Source of the DNA: Oscillospiraceae bacterium
GTDB lineage: Bacteria; Bacillota; Clostridia; Oscillospirales; Ruminococcaceae
NCBI GenBank assembly: GCA_017991935.1
Contig: JAGOPP010000012.1
Coordinates: 20,811-64,004 of the forward strand
Reading direction: 5' to 3'
Length of the DNA: 43,194 nt
A program made the translations under genes and the position numbers. Within the stretch, counting starts at the first letter, position 1. Each line of letters opens with the position of its first letter. Positions 25,712-33,514 of the stretch are shown piece after piece. Under the pieces are notes generated by a model that was not told the DNA's origin, ran no database searches, and saw nothing but the letters and a program-made list of their open reading frames with translations.

Positions 25712-27871
25712 GCCCGCGCAGCCCCCGGAGTCTCCTCCTCTTACAAAATTCCGAAGGAATTTATACGAAAAGTATAGCGCCAGCGCGACCAGCCCGCAGC
25801 CCGCGAAGAGGAAAGCGACCGAGGCGGCCTCCCGCGCCGGTGGCCCGCCTCCGGCAAGATGGGAGATCATCGTGGCGACCTGATAAAACGCGAACGAGAC
25901 GAACCACGCGACGGCGGTCTGAAACAGCGCGTTCCGGCAGGCGCCCGCCCAGCTCCCGAGCTCCTTTTTGATCGTGACGAAGGCCGAGACGCAGGGCATG
26001 TAGAGCAGGCAAAACAGCATGAAGGAGAAGGCGGAGATCGGCGTGAAATGCGCGGCGATCCCCTCGGCGCCAAAGACGATGTGGAGCGTCGAGACCACCG
26101 ATTCCTTGGCGATCAGCCCGACCAGCAGCGCGGCGGAGGACTGCCAGTTGCCAAATCCCAGCGGCGCGAAGATCGGCGCGATCCATCTGCCGAAGATGCC
26201 GAAGAAGCTCTCCGTATGCGCCTCCACGGGCCGGAACGGCGGGCCGAAGTTTTGCAGGAACCAGACGGCGACGCTCATCGAGAAAATGACGGTGCCCGCC
26301 TTGATGAGGAACCCGCGGCATTTTTCCCAGACGTGCAGCGCGAGGTTCGCGGGGGCCGGCAGGCGGTAGGGCGGGAGCTCCATGACGAAGGCGGACGACT
26401 CGCTCGGGCAGACGACGCCCTTGAGCAGCAGCCCGCAGAGAATCGCGACGAGCATCCCGGCGAGGTACATCGAAAAGATCACCAGCCCCTGATAGTTTGC
26501 GAAAAAAATGCCCGCGAAAAGCCCGTAGATCGGCAGCCGCGCGCTGCAGGACATAAACGGTGTCAAGAGGATCGTGAGACGGCGTTCCCTTTCACCGGCC
26601 ATGCCCTTGGCGGCCATGACGGCCGGCGTCGTGCAGCCAAACCCCATGAGCATCGGGATAAACGAGCGACCCGTGAGCCCGATCTTCCGAAAAAGCCGGT
26701 CCATGATGAAGGCGGCGCGCGCCATATACCCGCTGTCCTCCAAGACGGAAAGGAACAAAAACAGGAGCGACACCTGCGGCAAAAAGGAGAGCACGCCGCC
26801 GACCCCGCCGAGCGCCGCTTCAAGAAACAGGGAGCGCACCCACGCGGGCGCCTCGGCGAAATCGAGGGCGGAGGAGAGGAGGCCCCCCAGCCCGGAGATG
26901 GCGGTTTCCACAAGGCGGCCGAGGAATTCCCCCGGCCCGCCGAAGGTGCAGGCGAACATCCCCAGCATGACGAGAAAGAACACCGGAATCGCGGTCCACC
27001 TGCCCGTCGCGATCTTGTCGATGCGGTCGGAGAGCGTCAGCTCGCGCGGGTCCCGCCGCCTCGAGACGGCCTCGCGGGCGATTCGGGCGATGAGGCGGTA
27101 GCGCGCGTCGGCCATCAGCGTCTCCCGGGTGCCGGGCCTGTTTTTCCGCTCGTAGTCGGAAAGGATCGCCGCGATCTCTCTTTTTTTCTCTTTGCTCAGG
27201 CCGATCGCCCCGGCCACCGAGTCGTCGCCCTCCAAGAGCTTCGACGCGCAGAACGGGAGCGAATAATTCTTCGGGAGCGGCGCGTCCGCGGGCCCCGCGC
27301 TCATGAGCACGAAGAGAATTTGGTTGAGCGCGTTCTCCGTGGCGGCGTCGTAGCGGATGTGAAACGAATTTTGGAGCCTGCCGTAGGCGAGATCCTCCGT
27401 GATTTTGAGCAGCTCCGGGACGCCCCGCCCGTTTCTCGCGGAGATCAGCGCGGCGGGCGCCCCCAGCAGCTCGCCGAGAGCGCGGCAGTCGATGGAATCC
27501 CCGCGCGCCGCGACCTCGTCCATCATGTTGACGGCGAGCGCCAGCGGCAGGCCGAGCTCCATAACCTGAAGCGTCAGATAGAGGTTTCGCTCGGGGTTGG
27601 TGCCGTCGAGGATGTCGATGACCGCGTCCGGGCGCTCCGCGATCAGATAATCCCGCGTGACGACCTCCTCCATCGTGTACGGCGAGAGCGAATAGACGCC
27701 CGGCAGATCGACGAGCTCAAGCTCGCCGCCGCGCCCCTTCACGCGCCCGACCTTCTTCTCCACCGTGACGCCCGGCCAGTTCCCGACGGACTGGCTGCTC
27801 CCGGTCAAAAGATTAAAAAGCGTGGTCTTCCCGCAGTTCGGGTTCCCGATCAGCGCGATTCGGTAAGCCAA
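25670..27871 (-). CDS. feoB: Ferrous iron transport protein B
   Basis: A 733-residue membrane protein importing Fe(II). The N-terminal G-domain has GNPNCGKTT (residues 9-17), the T-containing switch [15 protein letters not shown], and an NMMDE G4 variant. The membrane part carries the Gate motifs around [11 protein letters not shown] and SCSARLPIY. The last 50 residues form one more hydrophobic helix, then [12 protein letters not shown], resembling the separate FeoB-associated Cys-rich proteins, so it looks like a fusion. The TTG start is chosen over an in-frame ATG at 27892 because GGGAG lies 7 nt upstream and FeoB normally begins just before the P-loop. It overlaps feoA by about 20 nt. Confidence 0.95.
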   Translation of the reverse strand: MAYRIALIGNPNCGKTTLFNLLTGSSQSVGNWPGVTVEKKVGRVKGRGGELELVDLPGVYSLSPYTMEEVVTRDYLIAERPDAVIDILDGTNPERNLYLTLQVMELGLPLALAVNMMDEVAARGDSIDCRALGELLGAPAALISARNGRGVPELLKITEDLAYGRLQNSFHIRYDAATENALNQILFVLMSAGPADAPLPKNYSLPFCASKLLEGDDSVAGAIGLSKEKKREIAAILSDYERKNRPGTRETLMADARYRLIARIAREAVSRRRDPRELTLSDRIDKIATGRWTAIPVFFLVMLGMFACTFGGPGEFLGRLVETAISGLGGLLSSALDFAEAPAWVRSLFLEAALGGVGGVLSFLPQVSLLFLFLSVLEDSGYMARAAFIMDRLFRKIGLTGRSFIPMLMGFGCTTPAVMAAKGMAGERERRLTILLTPFMSCSARLPIYGLFAGIFFANYQGLVIFSMYLAGMLVAILCGLLLKGVVCPSESSAFVMELPPYRLPAPANLALHVWEKCRGFLIKAGTVIFSMSVAVWFLQNFGPPFRPVEAHTESFFGIFGRWIAPIFAPLGFGNWQSSAALLVGLIAKESVVSTLHIVFGAEGIAAHFTPISAFSFMLFCLLYMPCVSAFVTIKKELGSWAGACRNALFQTAVAWFVSFAFYQVATMISHLAGGGPPAREAASVAFLFAGCGLVALALYFSYKFLRNFVRGGDSGGCAGCPMRESCEKRRPP

Positions 27872-28119
27872 GGCCCCACTCCCTTTCCCCATTCGCCGAG
27901 GAGGACGTTCTCCGCCTCCGATTTCCGGAGCGTCAGCTCGTATCCCCGCAGGCTGATCTCGATCGGATCGCCGAAGGGCGCCGCCTTCCGCATAAAGACG
28001 GAGACGCCGGGCGTGATCCCCATATCCGCGAGCCGCCGCTTCGAGAGAGGCTCCCCGGCGAGCGCGGCGACGACCGCGCGCTCGCCGGGCCGAAGGTCCC
28101 GCAGCGTTTTTTTCTCCAT
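27850..28119 (-). CDS. feoA: Ferrous iron transport protein A
   Basis: An 89-residue SH3-like cytoplasmic partner of Feo[30 protein letters not shown], and a C-terminal [22 protein letters not shown] are family features. GGGGGGTG lies upstream of the ATG. Its end overlaps the start of feoB, so the two are translated together. Confidence 0.94.
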   Translation of the reverse strand: MEKKTLRDLRPGERAVVAALAGEPLSKRRLADMGITPGVSVFMRKAAPFGDPIEISLRGYELTLRKSEAENVLLGEWGKGVGPWLTESR

Positions 28120-28136
28120 CGGCGCACCCCCCGTCA

Positions 28137-28154
28137 CGGCAAACATATGCCGTT
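28137..28154. promoter_or_regulatory. Inverted repeat between feoA and copA
   Basis: ACGGCA and TGCCGT flank six bases, forming a perfect 6-bp inverted repeat 18 bp upstream of feoA, followed on the plus strand by eight T. It could be an operator for a metal regulator over the feoA leader, or a short terminator for plus-strand RNA. It does not match a Fur box by eye. Confidence 0.4.
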
Positions 28155-28258
28155 TTTTTTCGTTCCATACGGCTTTCCGGGCGGGCACGGGCGGCGTTTT
28201 TGGACGGCGGAGGCATATTTTGCCGCCCCGGTCAAAAAATAGAGGGGAACCGCCCCGG

Positions 28259-28287
28259 TTGACAATCCTTTCCTGCAAGCCTAAAAT
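28259..28287 (+). promoter_or_regulatory. Sigma-A promoter of the copper ATPase gene
   Basis: TTGACA (28259-28264), a 17-bp spacer and TAAAAT (28282-28287), 28 bp before the GTG start. A direct repeat CCGCCCCGGT (28223-28232 and 28251-28260) overlaps the -35 and could be a regulator site. Confidence 0.75.
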
Positions 28288-28315
28288 AAATCGGAGAGAA
28301 AGGAGGCGAAACGCC

Positions 28316-30844
28316 GTGGAGCAAAAATTCGACATCACCGGCATGAGCTGCGCGGCCTGCGCGTCGCATGTCGAGAAAGCGGCCGGAAAGGTAAACGGGG
28401 TGGAAACCGCCGCCGTCAGCCTGATGACCAATTCCATGACCGCCGTCTTTGACGAGAAAGTCTGTACCCCGGAGGACATCGTCCGGGCGGTCGAGGCCTC
28501 CGGTTACGGCGCCTCCGCGAGGAGCACGTTTTTTTCGAGGCGGAAGGCCGCCCGCGCCGGCAGCAGGATGAAAACCCGGATGATCTGGTCGCTCGTCTTT
28601 CTGGCCCCGCTTTTTTGGATCACCATGGGCGGGATGCTGGGACTGCCGCAGCCGGAATTTCTAATGGGGCCGGCGCGTTCGTTCGCGCTCGCCGCAGCGC
28701 AGCTTGTCCTGACGTCCGCGATCCTCGTCATCAACCGGGAGTATTACACCAACGGGTTCGGGAGCCTGTTCCGTCTGGAGCCGAATATGGATTCGCTGAT
28801 CGCCGTGGGCTCCGGGGTTTCGTTTCTTTACGGGATTTACGAGACGGCCGTGATCGGGGCGGCGATCCGGATGGGCGACCTCCACATGGCCCATGAGACC
28901 GCGATGGCGCTCTATTTCGACAGCGCGGCCATGATCCCGGCGCTGATCGGCGTGGGCAAATACCTTGAAGCGCGCTCGAAGGAGCGGACCTCCGACGCCG
29001 TCTCGAAGCTGATCGAGCTCGCGCCGGACACCGCGTTCGTCGTCCGGGACGGCAAGGAGCAGGAAATCCCGGCCGCGGAGGTGCTCGTCGGGGACGTCGT
29101 CGCGGTCCGGCCGGGCCAGAAGATCCCGGTGGACGGCACGGTCTTGGAGGGCTTCACCACCGCGGACGAATCCGCGCTGACCGGGGAGAGCATACCGGCG
29201 GAGAAACGCCCGGGCGACCGGGTGCTGTCCGCCTCGGTCAACCAGACCGGCTACATCCGCTTCCGGGCGGAGCAGGTCGGCGAGGAGACCTCGTTTGCGA
29301 AGATCATCCGGCTGGTGGAGGACGCCGTCACGTCTAAAGCGCCGATCGCCCGCCTCGCGGACCGGGTGGCGGCCGTCTTTGTGCCGATCGTCATGGGCAT
29401 CGCTTTAATCACGTTCGCCGCGTGGATGCTTTTCGGCGCGGAGTTTTCGTTCGCGCTGACCTGCGCGATCTCCGTGCTCGTGATCTCCTGCCCCTGCGCG
29501 CTCGGGCTCGCGACCCCGGTCGCGATCATGGCCGGCACCGGAAAGGGCGCGCAGAACGGGATTTTGGTCAAATCCGCCGAGGCGCTGGAGCGCGCAGGCT
29601 CGATCGACACGGTTGTGTTCGATAAAACCGGGACGCTGACGATGGGCAAACCGGAGGTCACGGCCGTCTACGCCGCGAAAGACGGCGCCGAGGACGAGGC
29701 GCTCCGCGTCGCGGCGGCGCTTGAGCACGAGAGCGAGCATCCGCTCGCAAAGGCCGTGCTCAAAAAAGCGGAGGAGCGGGGACTCTCTATCCCGGCGGCG
29801 GAGGATTTCGCCGCGGAGCCGGGCAAGGGCGTCACCGCCTCCGTGGAAGGAAAAACTTATTTTATCGGCAGCGCGAGGCTCGCGGAGGAGGCCGGGCTCG
29901 ACCTCTCCGGCTGGGAGGCGCGGGCCGCCGAGGCCGCGTCGCGGGGCAGCACGCTGCTCTATCTCGCGGATGAGCAGAGGGTCGTCGGCCTGATTGCCGC
30001 GGCCGACACGGTCCGGGAGAGCTCCAAAGCGGCCGTCGCCGCGCTGCATGCGATGGGCAAGGAGGCGGTCATGCTCACCGGGGACGGGAAAGCGGCGGCC
30101 TCCCACATCGCGGAGCAGCTCGGCATCCGCATGGTCCGCGCGGAGGTGCTGCCGGACCAGAAGGAGCGGGAGATCTCCGATCTGCAAAGCGCCGGCAGAA
30201 AGGTCGCCATGGTCGGGGACGGCATCAACGACGCGCCCGCGCTCGCGAAGGCGGACCTTGGCGTCGCGATCGGCGCCGGCGCGGACGTCGCCTTGAGCTC
30301 GGCGGACATCGTGCTGATGCACGACGACCCGATGGACGCCGTCCGCGCGATCCGGCTTTCCGCCGCGACGATGAAAAACATCAAGGAGAACCTGTTCTGG
30401 GCGTTTTTCTATAACTGCGCGGGCATCCCGCTGGCGGCGGGCGTCTTTTACACGGCGCTCCACTGGCAGCTGACGCCGATGTTTGCGGCCGCGGCGATGA
30501 GCCTGTCCTCCGTGACGGTGGTCGGCAACGCGCTGCGCCTGACCCGGCTGCGCCTCGGGGCGGAGAGGCGGCCGGCGGATTCTTCTTCCGCCAAAAACGA
30601 GAAACATTCGGTTATGCAAAGCATCAAGGAGGAAAAAGAGATGGAAACGGTCATCAAGGTCGAAGGCATGATGTGCGGCCACTGCGTGGCGCATGTGGAG
30701 ACAGCGCTGCTGGGCGTCAAGGGCGTGGAGAGCGCGAGGGCGGATCTCGCCGGCGGCAGCGTCATGGTGAAATATGAAGCGCCCGCGAACCTCCCGGCGA
30801 TGGAGGAAGCAATCAAAGAGGCGGGCTATTCCGTCGGGAAGTGA
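28316..30844 (+). CDS. copA: Copper-type P1B ATPase with N- and C-terminal HMA domains
   Basis: An 842-residue cation pump, predicted to export Cu(I). The N-terminal heavy-metal domain has GMSCAAC (Cys12, Cys15). The membrane motif SCPCALG (CPC 392-394) and phosphorylation motif DKTGT (Asp436) are intact, with [12 protein letters not shown] and the HP of SEHPLA. After the last helices a Ser-rich linker leads to a second HMA domain (GMMCGHC, Cys787 and Cys790), an unusual place for it. GTG start with AAGGAGG upstream. A strong RBS and ATG precede the C-terminal domain, so a free chaperone may also be made. It is divergent from feoAB. Silver or another soft metal is possible. Confidence 0.93.
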   Translation: MEQKFDITGMSCAACASHVEKAAGKVNGVETAAVSLMTNSMTAVFDEKVCTPEDIVRAVEASGYGASARSTFFSRRKAARAGSRMKTRMIWSLVFLAPLFWITMGGMLGLPQPEFLMGPARSFALAAAQLVLTSAILVINREYYTNGFGSLFRLEPNMDSLIAVGSGVSFLYGIYETAVIGAAIRMGDLHMAHETAMALYFDSAAMIPALIGVGKYLEARSKERTSDAVSKLIELAPDTAFVVRDGKEQEIPAAEVLVGDVVAVRPGQKIPVDGTVLEGFTTADESALTGESIPAEKRPGDRVLSASVNQTGYIRFRAEQVGEETSFAKIIRLVEDAVTSKAPIARLADRVAAVFVPIVMGIALITFAAWMLFGAEFSFALTCAISVLVISCPCALGLATPVAIMAGTGKGAQNGILVKSAEALERAGSIDTVVFDKTGTLTMGKPEVTAVYAAKDGAEDEALRVAAALEHESEHPLAKAVLKKAEERGLSIPAAEDFAAEPGKGVTASVEGKTYFIGSARLAEEAGLDLSGWEARAAEAASRGSTLLYLADEQRVVGLIAAADTVRESSKAAVAALHAMGKEAVMLTGDGKAAASHIAEQLGIRMVRAEVLPDQKEREISDLQSAGRKVAMVGDGINDAPALAKADLGVAIGAGADVALSSADIVLMHDDPMDAVRAIRLSAATMKNIKENLFWAFFYNCAGIPLAAGVFYTALHWQLTPMFAAAAMSLSSVTVVGNALRLTRLRLGAERRPADSSSAKNEKHSVMQSIKEEKEMETVIKVEGMMCGHCVAHVETALLGVKGVESARADLAGGSVMVKYEAPANLPAMEEAIKEAGYSVGK
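30641..30844 (+). CDS. Putative CopZ-like chaperone from an internal start in copA
   Basis: The last 67 codons of copA are in the same frame and begin [15 protein letters not shown], a full HMA domain like free CopZ copper chaperones. AAGGAGG (30626-30632) lies 8 nt before this ATG, a near-ideal RBS inside a coding region. Making both the pump and a free chaperone from one gene is known in E. coli copA, there by frameshifting; internal initiation here is inference. Confidence 0.6.
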   Translation: METVIKVEGMMCGHCVAHVETALLGVKGVESARADLAGGSVMVKYEAPANLPAMEEAIKEAGYSVGK

Positions 30845-30913
30845 TCCCCGGCAAAGCCGGACGCGCGGCGCGGACGGGAAGACGGTTCCGGGCGCGCCCG
30901 TCCCGGAGGAGGG

Positions 30914-30987
30914 ATCCGGCGGGCGGCGGGGCCGCCGCGCCGGATGGTCAAAGAGGCCGATTCCAAAGCCGGAAACGGCCTTTTTTC
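30914..30987 (+). terminator. GC-rich hairpin and intrinsic terminator of copA
   Basis: A first hairpin (ATCCGGCG 30914-30921 with CGCCGGAT 30938-30945) lacks a T-run. The second is a standard terminator: AGGCCG (30954-30959) and TTCC pair with GGAA and CGGCCT (to 30981), then six T. Confidence 0.8.
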
Positions 30988-31013
30988 TTGGGAAAAACAG
31001 AGGAAGAAAAATA

Positions 31014-31042
31014 TTGACAACGCGGATGACTGTTGATATAAT
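31014..31042 (+). promoter_or_regulatory. Consensus promoter of tRNA-Lys
   Basis: Perfect TTGACA (31014-31019), 17-bp spacer, perfect TATAAT (31037-31042). Transcription should start near 31049, 15 nt before the mature tRNA. Confidence 0.93.
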
Positions 31043-31063
31043 GGTAAAGCTGTCAGAAGAGAC

Positions 31064-31139
31064 GAGCCATTAGCTCAGTTGGCAGAGCACTTGACTTTTA
31101 ATCAAGGTGCCCGGGGTTCGAGTCCCCGATGGCTCACCA
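31064..31139 (+). tRNA. tRNA-Lys (anticodon TTT)
   Basis: A 76-nt tRNA with an encoded CCA end. The acceptor stem GAGCCAT pairs with ATGGCTC, the D-arm contains AGCTCAGTTGGCAGAGC, the anticodon stem CTTGA/TCAAG encloses CTTTTAA (anticodon 31097-31099), and the T-arm is CCGGGGTTCGAGTCCCCG. It is a single-gene unit. Confidence 0.97.
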
Positions 31140-31142
31140 AAA

Positions 31143-31176
31143 CCCCTCCGGAACATTTTGTTCCGGAGGGGTTTTT
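31143..31176 (+). terminator. Intrinsic terminator of tRNA-Lys
   Basis: A perfect 12-bp stem CCCCTCCGGAAC with GTTCCGGAGGGG, a 5-nt loop, then TTTTT. Confidence 0.93.
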
Positions 31177-31351
31177 CATAGGCGGCGCCGCCCCTCCCGA
31201 CGCCGGTTTGCTCCGCCTCCGGCCCCAAAAATCTCCTGTCACACTCAAAAGGAAAAGCGGCCGACGGCAACGGCATTCGCCCGACCGCTGACGCCGCCTC
31301 CGCCATGCCGGGGCCGCCGGAAACAGGCGTTATTTTGGAATACAGAAACGG

Positions 31352-31387
31352 AAAAGCGCCCCTCCCGCATGGGAAAGGGGCGCTTTT
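31352..31387 (-). terminator. Terminator of the three-gene minus-strand cassette
   Basis: AAAAGCGCCCCT (31352-31363) pairs with AGGGGCGCTTTT (31376-31387). On the minus strand the TTTT follows the stem. It touches the stop codon of the last gene. Confidence 0.8.
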
Positions 31388-31941
31388 CACAAGAGCAGGT
31401 AGAGCAGCGCGAGCAAAAGCTTGATGTCGCAGTTTTCCCTCCAGAGAATCCAGATGAGCGCAAGGATCATCAGCTTATCGCTGTCGAGGCCAAAGAGCGC
31501 GGGCCCCCCGGAAGGCTTCGACGGCGGGAACAGGTTGGATAAGAATCCCGGCATCGACGGGATCTGAAACGGCATCGACGGGGTTTGAAACGATGGCATC
31601 GACGAGGTTTGAAACGACGGCATTGGCGGGGTTTGAAACGACGGCATCGGCGGGGTTTGAGACGACGGCATTGACGGGGCCTGAGACGGCGACGGCGGGA
31701 ACGACGGCGGCGGCGGGGGAGGTCTCCCTTGCGGCCGGAAATCGCTGTTGGTCCGCCTTGCCTGCTCCTGCATGGCCGGGGCCCGGTTTTCCATCTCCGG
31801 GCGGAACTCCCCCGGAGGGGAGAAAGTTTCATGGATCAGTTTTGCGCGCTCCTGCATCGCCTGAACGCGGTTTTCCGCCTCCGCACGCATCTCTTCCTCC
31901 GCCTCCTCCGAGTAGCTGTTGTGGTACCAGTTCAATGCCAC
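31387..31941 (-). CDS. Unrecognised protein: duplicated helix, Pro/Met/Gln repeats, hydrophobic C-terminus
   Basis: A 184-residue protein of unknown function. Residues 10-73 are charged and helical, with an internal duplication (ENRVQAMQERA at 24, ENRAPAMQEQA at 51). A proline run (74-79) leads into about six 8-residue repeats of the form QTPxMPSF (87-131). The C-terminus (153-184) is DSDKLMILALIWILWRENCDIK then a leucine-rich hydrophobic end, possibly a membrane hairpin. The GTG start overlaps the upstream gene by 10 nt. I have an impression that similar hydrophobic tails occur in other clostridial proteins of unknown role, but cannot confirm it. Confidence 0.7.
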   Translation of the reverse strand: MALNWYHNSYSEEAEEEMRAEAENRVQAMQERAKLIHETFSPPGEFRPEMENRAPAMQEQARRTNSDFRPQGRPPPPPPSFPPSPSQAPSMPSSQTPPMPSFQTPPMPSFQTSSMPSFQTPSMPFQIPSMPGFLSNLFPPSKPSGGPALFGLDSDKLMILALIWILWRENCDIKLLLALLYLLL

Positions 31942-32411
31942 CCGCCCCCGAACAGTCCGCTTTCACCAAGCGCCGGCAGCACGCTGAGCAGCTGCAGGAT
32001 GCGGATGGCCTCGTCGACACGGCCCGGCTCTTTCAGGTGCGGGCGCAGCGCCCGGAGCAGGCAGATATCCTTGTCATCCTGATTCATCGCGGATAGGACT
32101 TTTTGAATTTTCATCAGCGTATCGATATTCAGCCCGGAGCCCTCGCCCCCGCCCCCGCCGAACAGGTTTCCGGGGAAGGAGTCTTTGTTGGGCCCGGGGC
32201 CGCCTCCCCCGCCGAAGAGATTTCCGGGGAAGGCGTCTTTGTTGGGTCCGGGGCCGCCTCCCCCGCCGAAGAGGTTCCCGAGGATATTGTCTTTCGGAGG
32301 CGAGCCGGATTCCGCGTTTCCGCCGCCGAAAGAGGAGAGCATCGACTGGATGCTCTTCTGCGCCTCCGGATTGGAGAGGATGGCGGCGAGCTGTTCGCTT
32401 AAATCCGACAA
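31932..32411 (-). CDS. Unrecognised protein: 18-residue Gly-rich repeats and helical C-terminal domain
   Basis: A 159-residue protein of unknown function. Residues 1-28 are helical with LSNPEAQKSIQSML. Residues 45-89 are three copies of an 18-residue unit, GNLFGGGGGPGPNKDxFP, encoded by a 54-nt DNA repeat. Residues 93-150 (LNIDTLMKIQKVLSAMNQ, then LLRALRPHLKEPGRVDEAIRIL) look like a compact helical domain. No signal peptide. The TTG start is 3 nt after the upstream stop, with GGGAGG inside that gene's end. It is co-transcribed with its neighbours. Confidence 0.72.
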   Translation of the reverse strand: MSDLSEQLAAILSNPEAQKSIQSMLSSFGGGNAESGSPPKDNILGNLFGGGGGPGPNKDAFPGNLFGGGGGPGPNKDSFPGNLFGGGGGEGSGLNIDTLMKIQKVLSAMNQDDKDICLLRALRPHLKEPGRVDEAIRILQLLSVLPALGESGLFGGGWH

Positions 32412-32414
32412 TGT

Positions 32415-32660
32415 TTAACCGCCTCCCGCCAATTTTTTCAGCAAAGCGATCGTCTTCGGGTCGTTGAGCAAGGCTTCGAGCGCCTTGGGATCGGAGAGCA
32501 TGCCGTCGACCTTCGGGCCGGCGCGTTTCTTTATGGAATCGAAAGCGTTGTTGCGCACGGCCTGCTCAAGATCGCTCGGGTTTATGCCGAGTTTTTCTCC
32601 GGCAAGTTTCAGCAGGGCCTGCTGCTGGGCTGGGGTGAGTCCGTTATTGTTGTTGTTCAT
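32415..32660 (-). CDS. Unrecognised small protein with DP-type repeats
   Basis: An 81-residue protein of unknown function, first gene of the cassette. It starts MNNNNNGLTPAQQQALLKLAG, is predicted helical throughout, and contains two tandem copies of a short motif (LSDPKALEAL at 55, LNDPKTIALL at 65) before a GGG end. The next gene has a third version (LSNPEAQKSI) near its N-terminus, which links the two proteins. The motif faintly recalls STI1/DP repeats of chaperone cofactors; that is a resemblance by eye only. Confidence 0.72.
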   Translation of the reverse strand: MNNNNNGLTPAQQQALLKLAGEKLGINPSDLEQAVRNNAFDSIKKRAGPKVDGMLSDPKALEALLNDPKTIALLKKLAGGG

Positions 32661-32692
32661 AGGCAAGACCGCCTTTCGTCGGATTTTCCGTA

Positions 32693-32721
32693 TTGCGGAT
32701 CGGGGAGCGGAAAGATATAAT
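32693..32721 (+). promoter_or_regulatory. Sigma-A promoter of the phosphodiesterase gene
   Basis: TTGCGG (32693-32698), a 17-bp spacer and TATAAT (32716-32721). The minus-strand cassette starts just upstream in the opposite direction; its own promoter is not clear. Confidence 0.65.
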
Positions 32722-32774
32722 GATTTATATGAAAAATCTGCCGTCGATATGCGGCTGGGGGGGGCGGGTAAGCG

Positions 32775-33251
32775 TTGAGGATCGTCGTACTTTCCGACAG
32801 CCATCGTCATTACGATACGCTGGAGGAGGCCGTCTTGCTCCATCGGGAGGACGCGGATCTGTTTATCTTTCTCGGGGACGGCGAGTACGAGCTCGATCTG
32901 CTCCAGAGCGTCCACCCGGAGCTCCGGTTCCTCTCCGTCTCGGGAAACTGCGACTACGGCTCGGACCGGCCGGATTACGGCGTCGCCGAATTTGCCGGCA
33001 AGACGGTATTTTACACCCACGGTTTCCGGTTCGGCGTCAAATCGGGCCTTGCGGACCTCAAGCGGGAGGCCCGGAGCCTCGGGGCCGACATCGCGCTCTA
33101 CGGGCACACCCATATCCCCTATGTCGCCTATGAGGACGGGCTCTACCTTATGAATCCCGGCAGCATCGGCAGGCCGAGGGTCGGCAAGCCGAACTACGGC
33201 ATCGTGGACATCACGGACGGCGGGACCCTGCTGCACACCGCGGAATTATAA
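32775..33251 (+). CDS. YfcE/MJ0936-type metallophosphoesterase
   Basis: A 158-residue calcineurin-like phosphodiesterase, full length for the small YfcE-like group. Metal ligands are in LSDSHRH (Asp8, His10), FLGDGE, SGNCD and YGHTHIP, followed by NPGSIGRPR. Family members hydrolyse phosphodiesters such as bis-pNPP in vitro; the natural substrate is unknown. The TTG start has a G-rich run (GGGGGGCGGG) in place of a classic RBS. Confidence 0.88.
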   Translation: MRIVVLSDSHRHYDTLEEAVLLHREDADLFIFLGDGEYELDLLQSVHPELRFLSVSGNCDYGSDRPDYGVAEFAGKTVFYTHGFRFGVKSGLADLKREARSLGADIALYGHTHIPYVAYEDGLYLMNPGSIGRPRVGKPNYGIVDITDGGTLLHTAEL

Positions 33252-33254
33252 AGC

Positions 33255-33290
33255 AAAAAAGCGCCCGGGCATCCGTCCGGGCGCTTTTTT
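33255..33290. terminator. Bidirectional intrinsic terminator
   Basis: AAAAAAGCGCCCGG pairs with CCGGGCGCTTTTTT; T-runs are present on both strands. It closes the phosphodiesterase gene on the plus strand. Confidence 0.9.
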
Positions 33291-33514
33291 GCCCTCGGGA
33301 CGGGGGTTCGGGCCGCCTTGGGCGGTTTTGCATGGATAAAATGCGGGCGCAAAAGCGTGCGAAAAAATAGCCGAAACGGATAAAAACGGGCAAACGTGCG
33401 CGCGAAGCGCCCCTGAAACCGTATAGAAGCGCGCCGGGAGCGGGCAAAAGCGTTCTAAAAAATCTTTCATTATCATAGAATCCTCCGGAATTCATATAAA
33501 AGGAGAGGACGGCT

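Noticed and set aside
25214..25777. Plus-strand frame with repeated GGLFPCRNH peptides
   Set aside because: The peptide repeat only reflects the 129-bp DNA repeat, a multiple of three. The adjacent 83-bp repeat shifts frame, and there is no RBS or domain.
28137..28154. Fur box in front of feoA
   Set aside because: The inverted repeat is ACGGCA/TGCCGT, too GC-rich and unlike the Fur consensus. It is recorded only as an unassigned inverted repeat.
25859..28315. Long plus-strand open frame joined in frame to copA
   Set aside because: This part is antisense to feoB and feoA and reads as charged low-complexity sequence. A promoter, RBS and GTG at 28316 mark the real copA start.
31064..31139. Integration site or prophage at tRNA-Lys
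   Set aside because: No integrase and no duplicate of the tRNA 3' end is visible downstream. The tRNA is followed directly by its own terminator.
33473..33500. Sigma-E-like promoter before the SipL-like gene (TCATAGA, 13 bp, CATATAAA)
   Set aside because: The match is tempting for a mother-cell gene, but the start site would fall at about 33507, within or after the RBS at 33500-33506. The mRNA would lack its ribosome-binding site.
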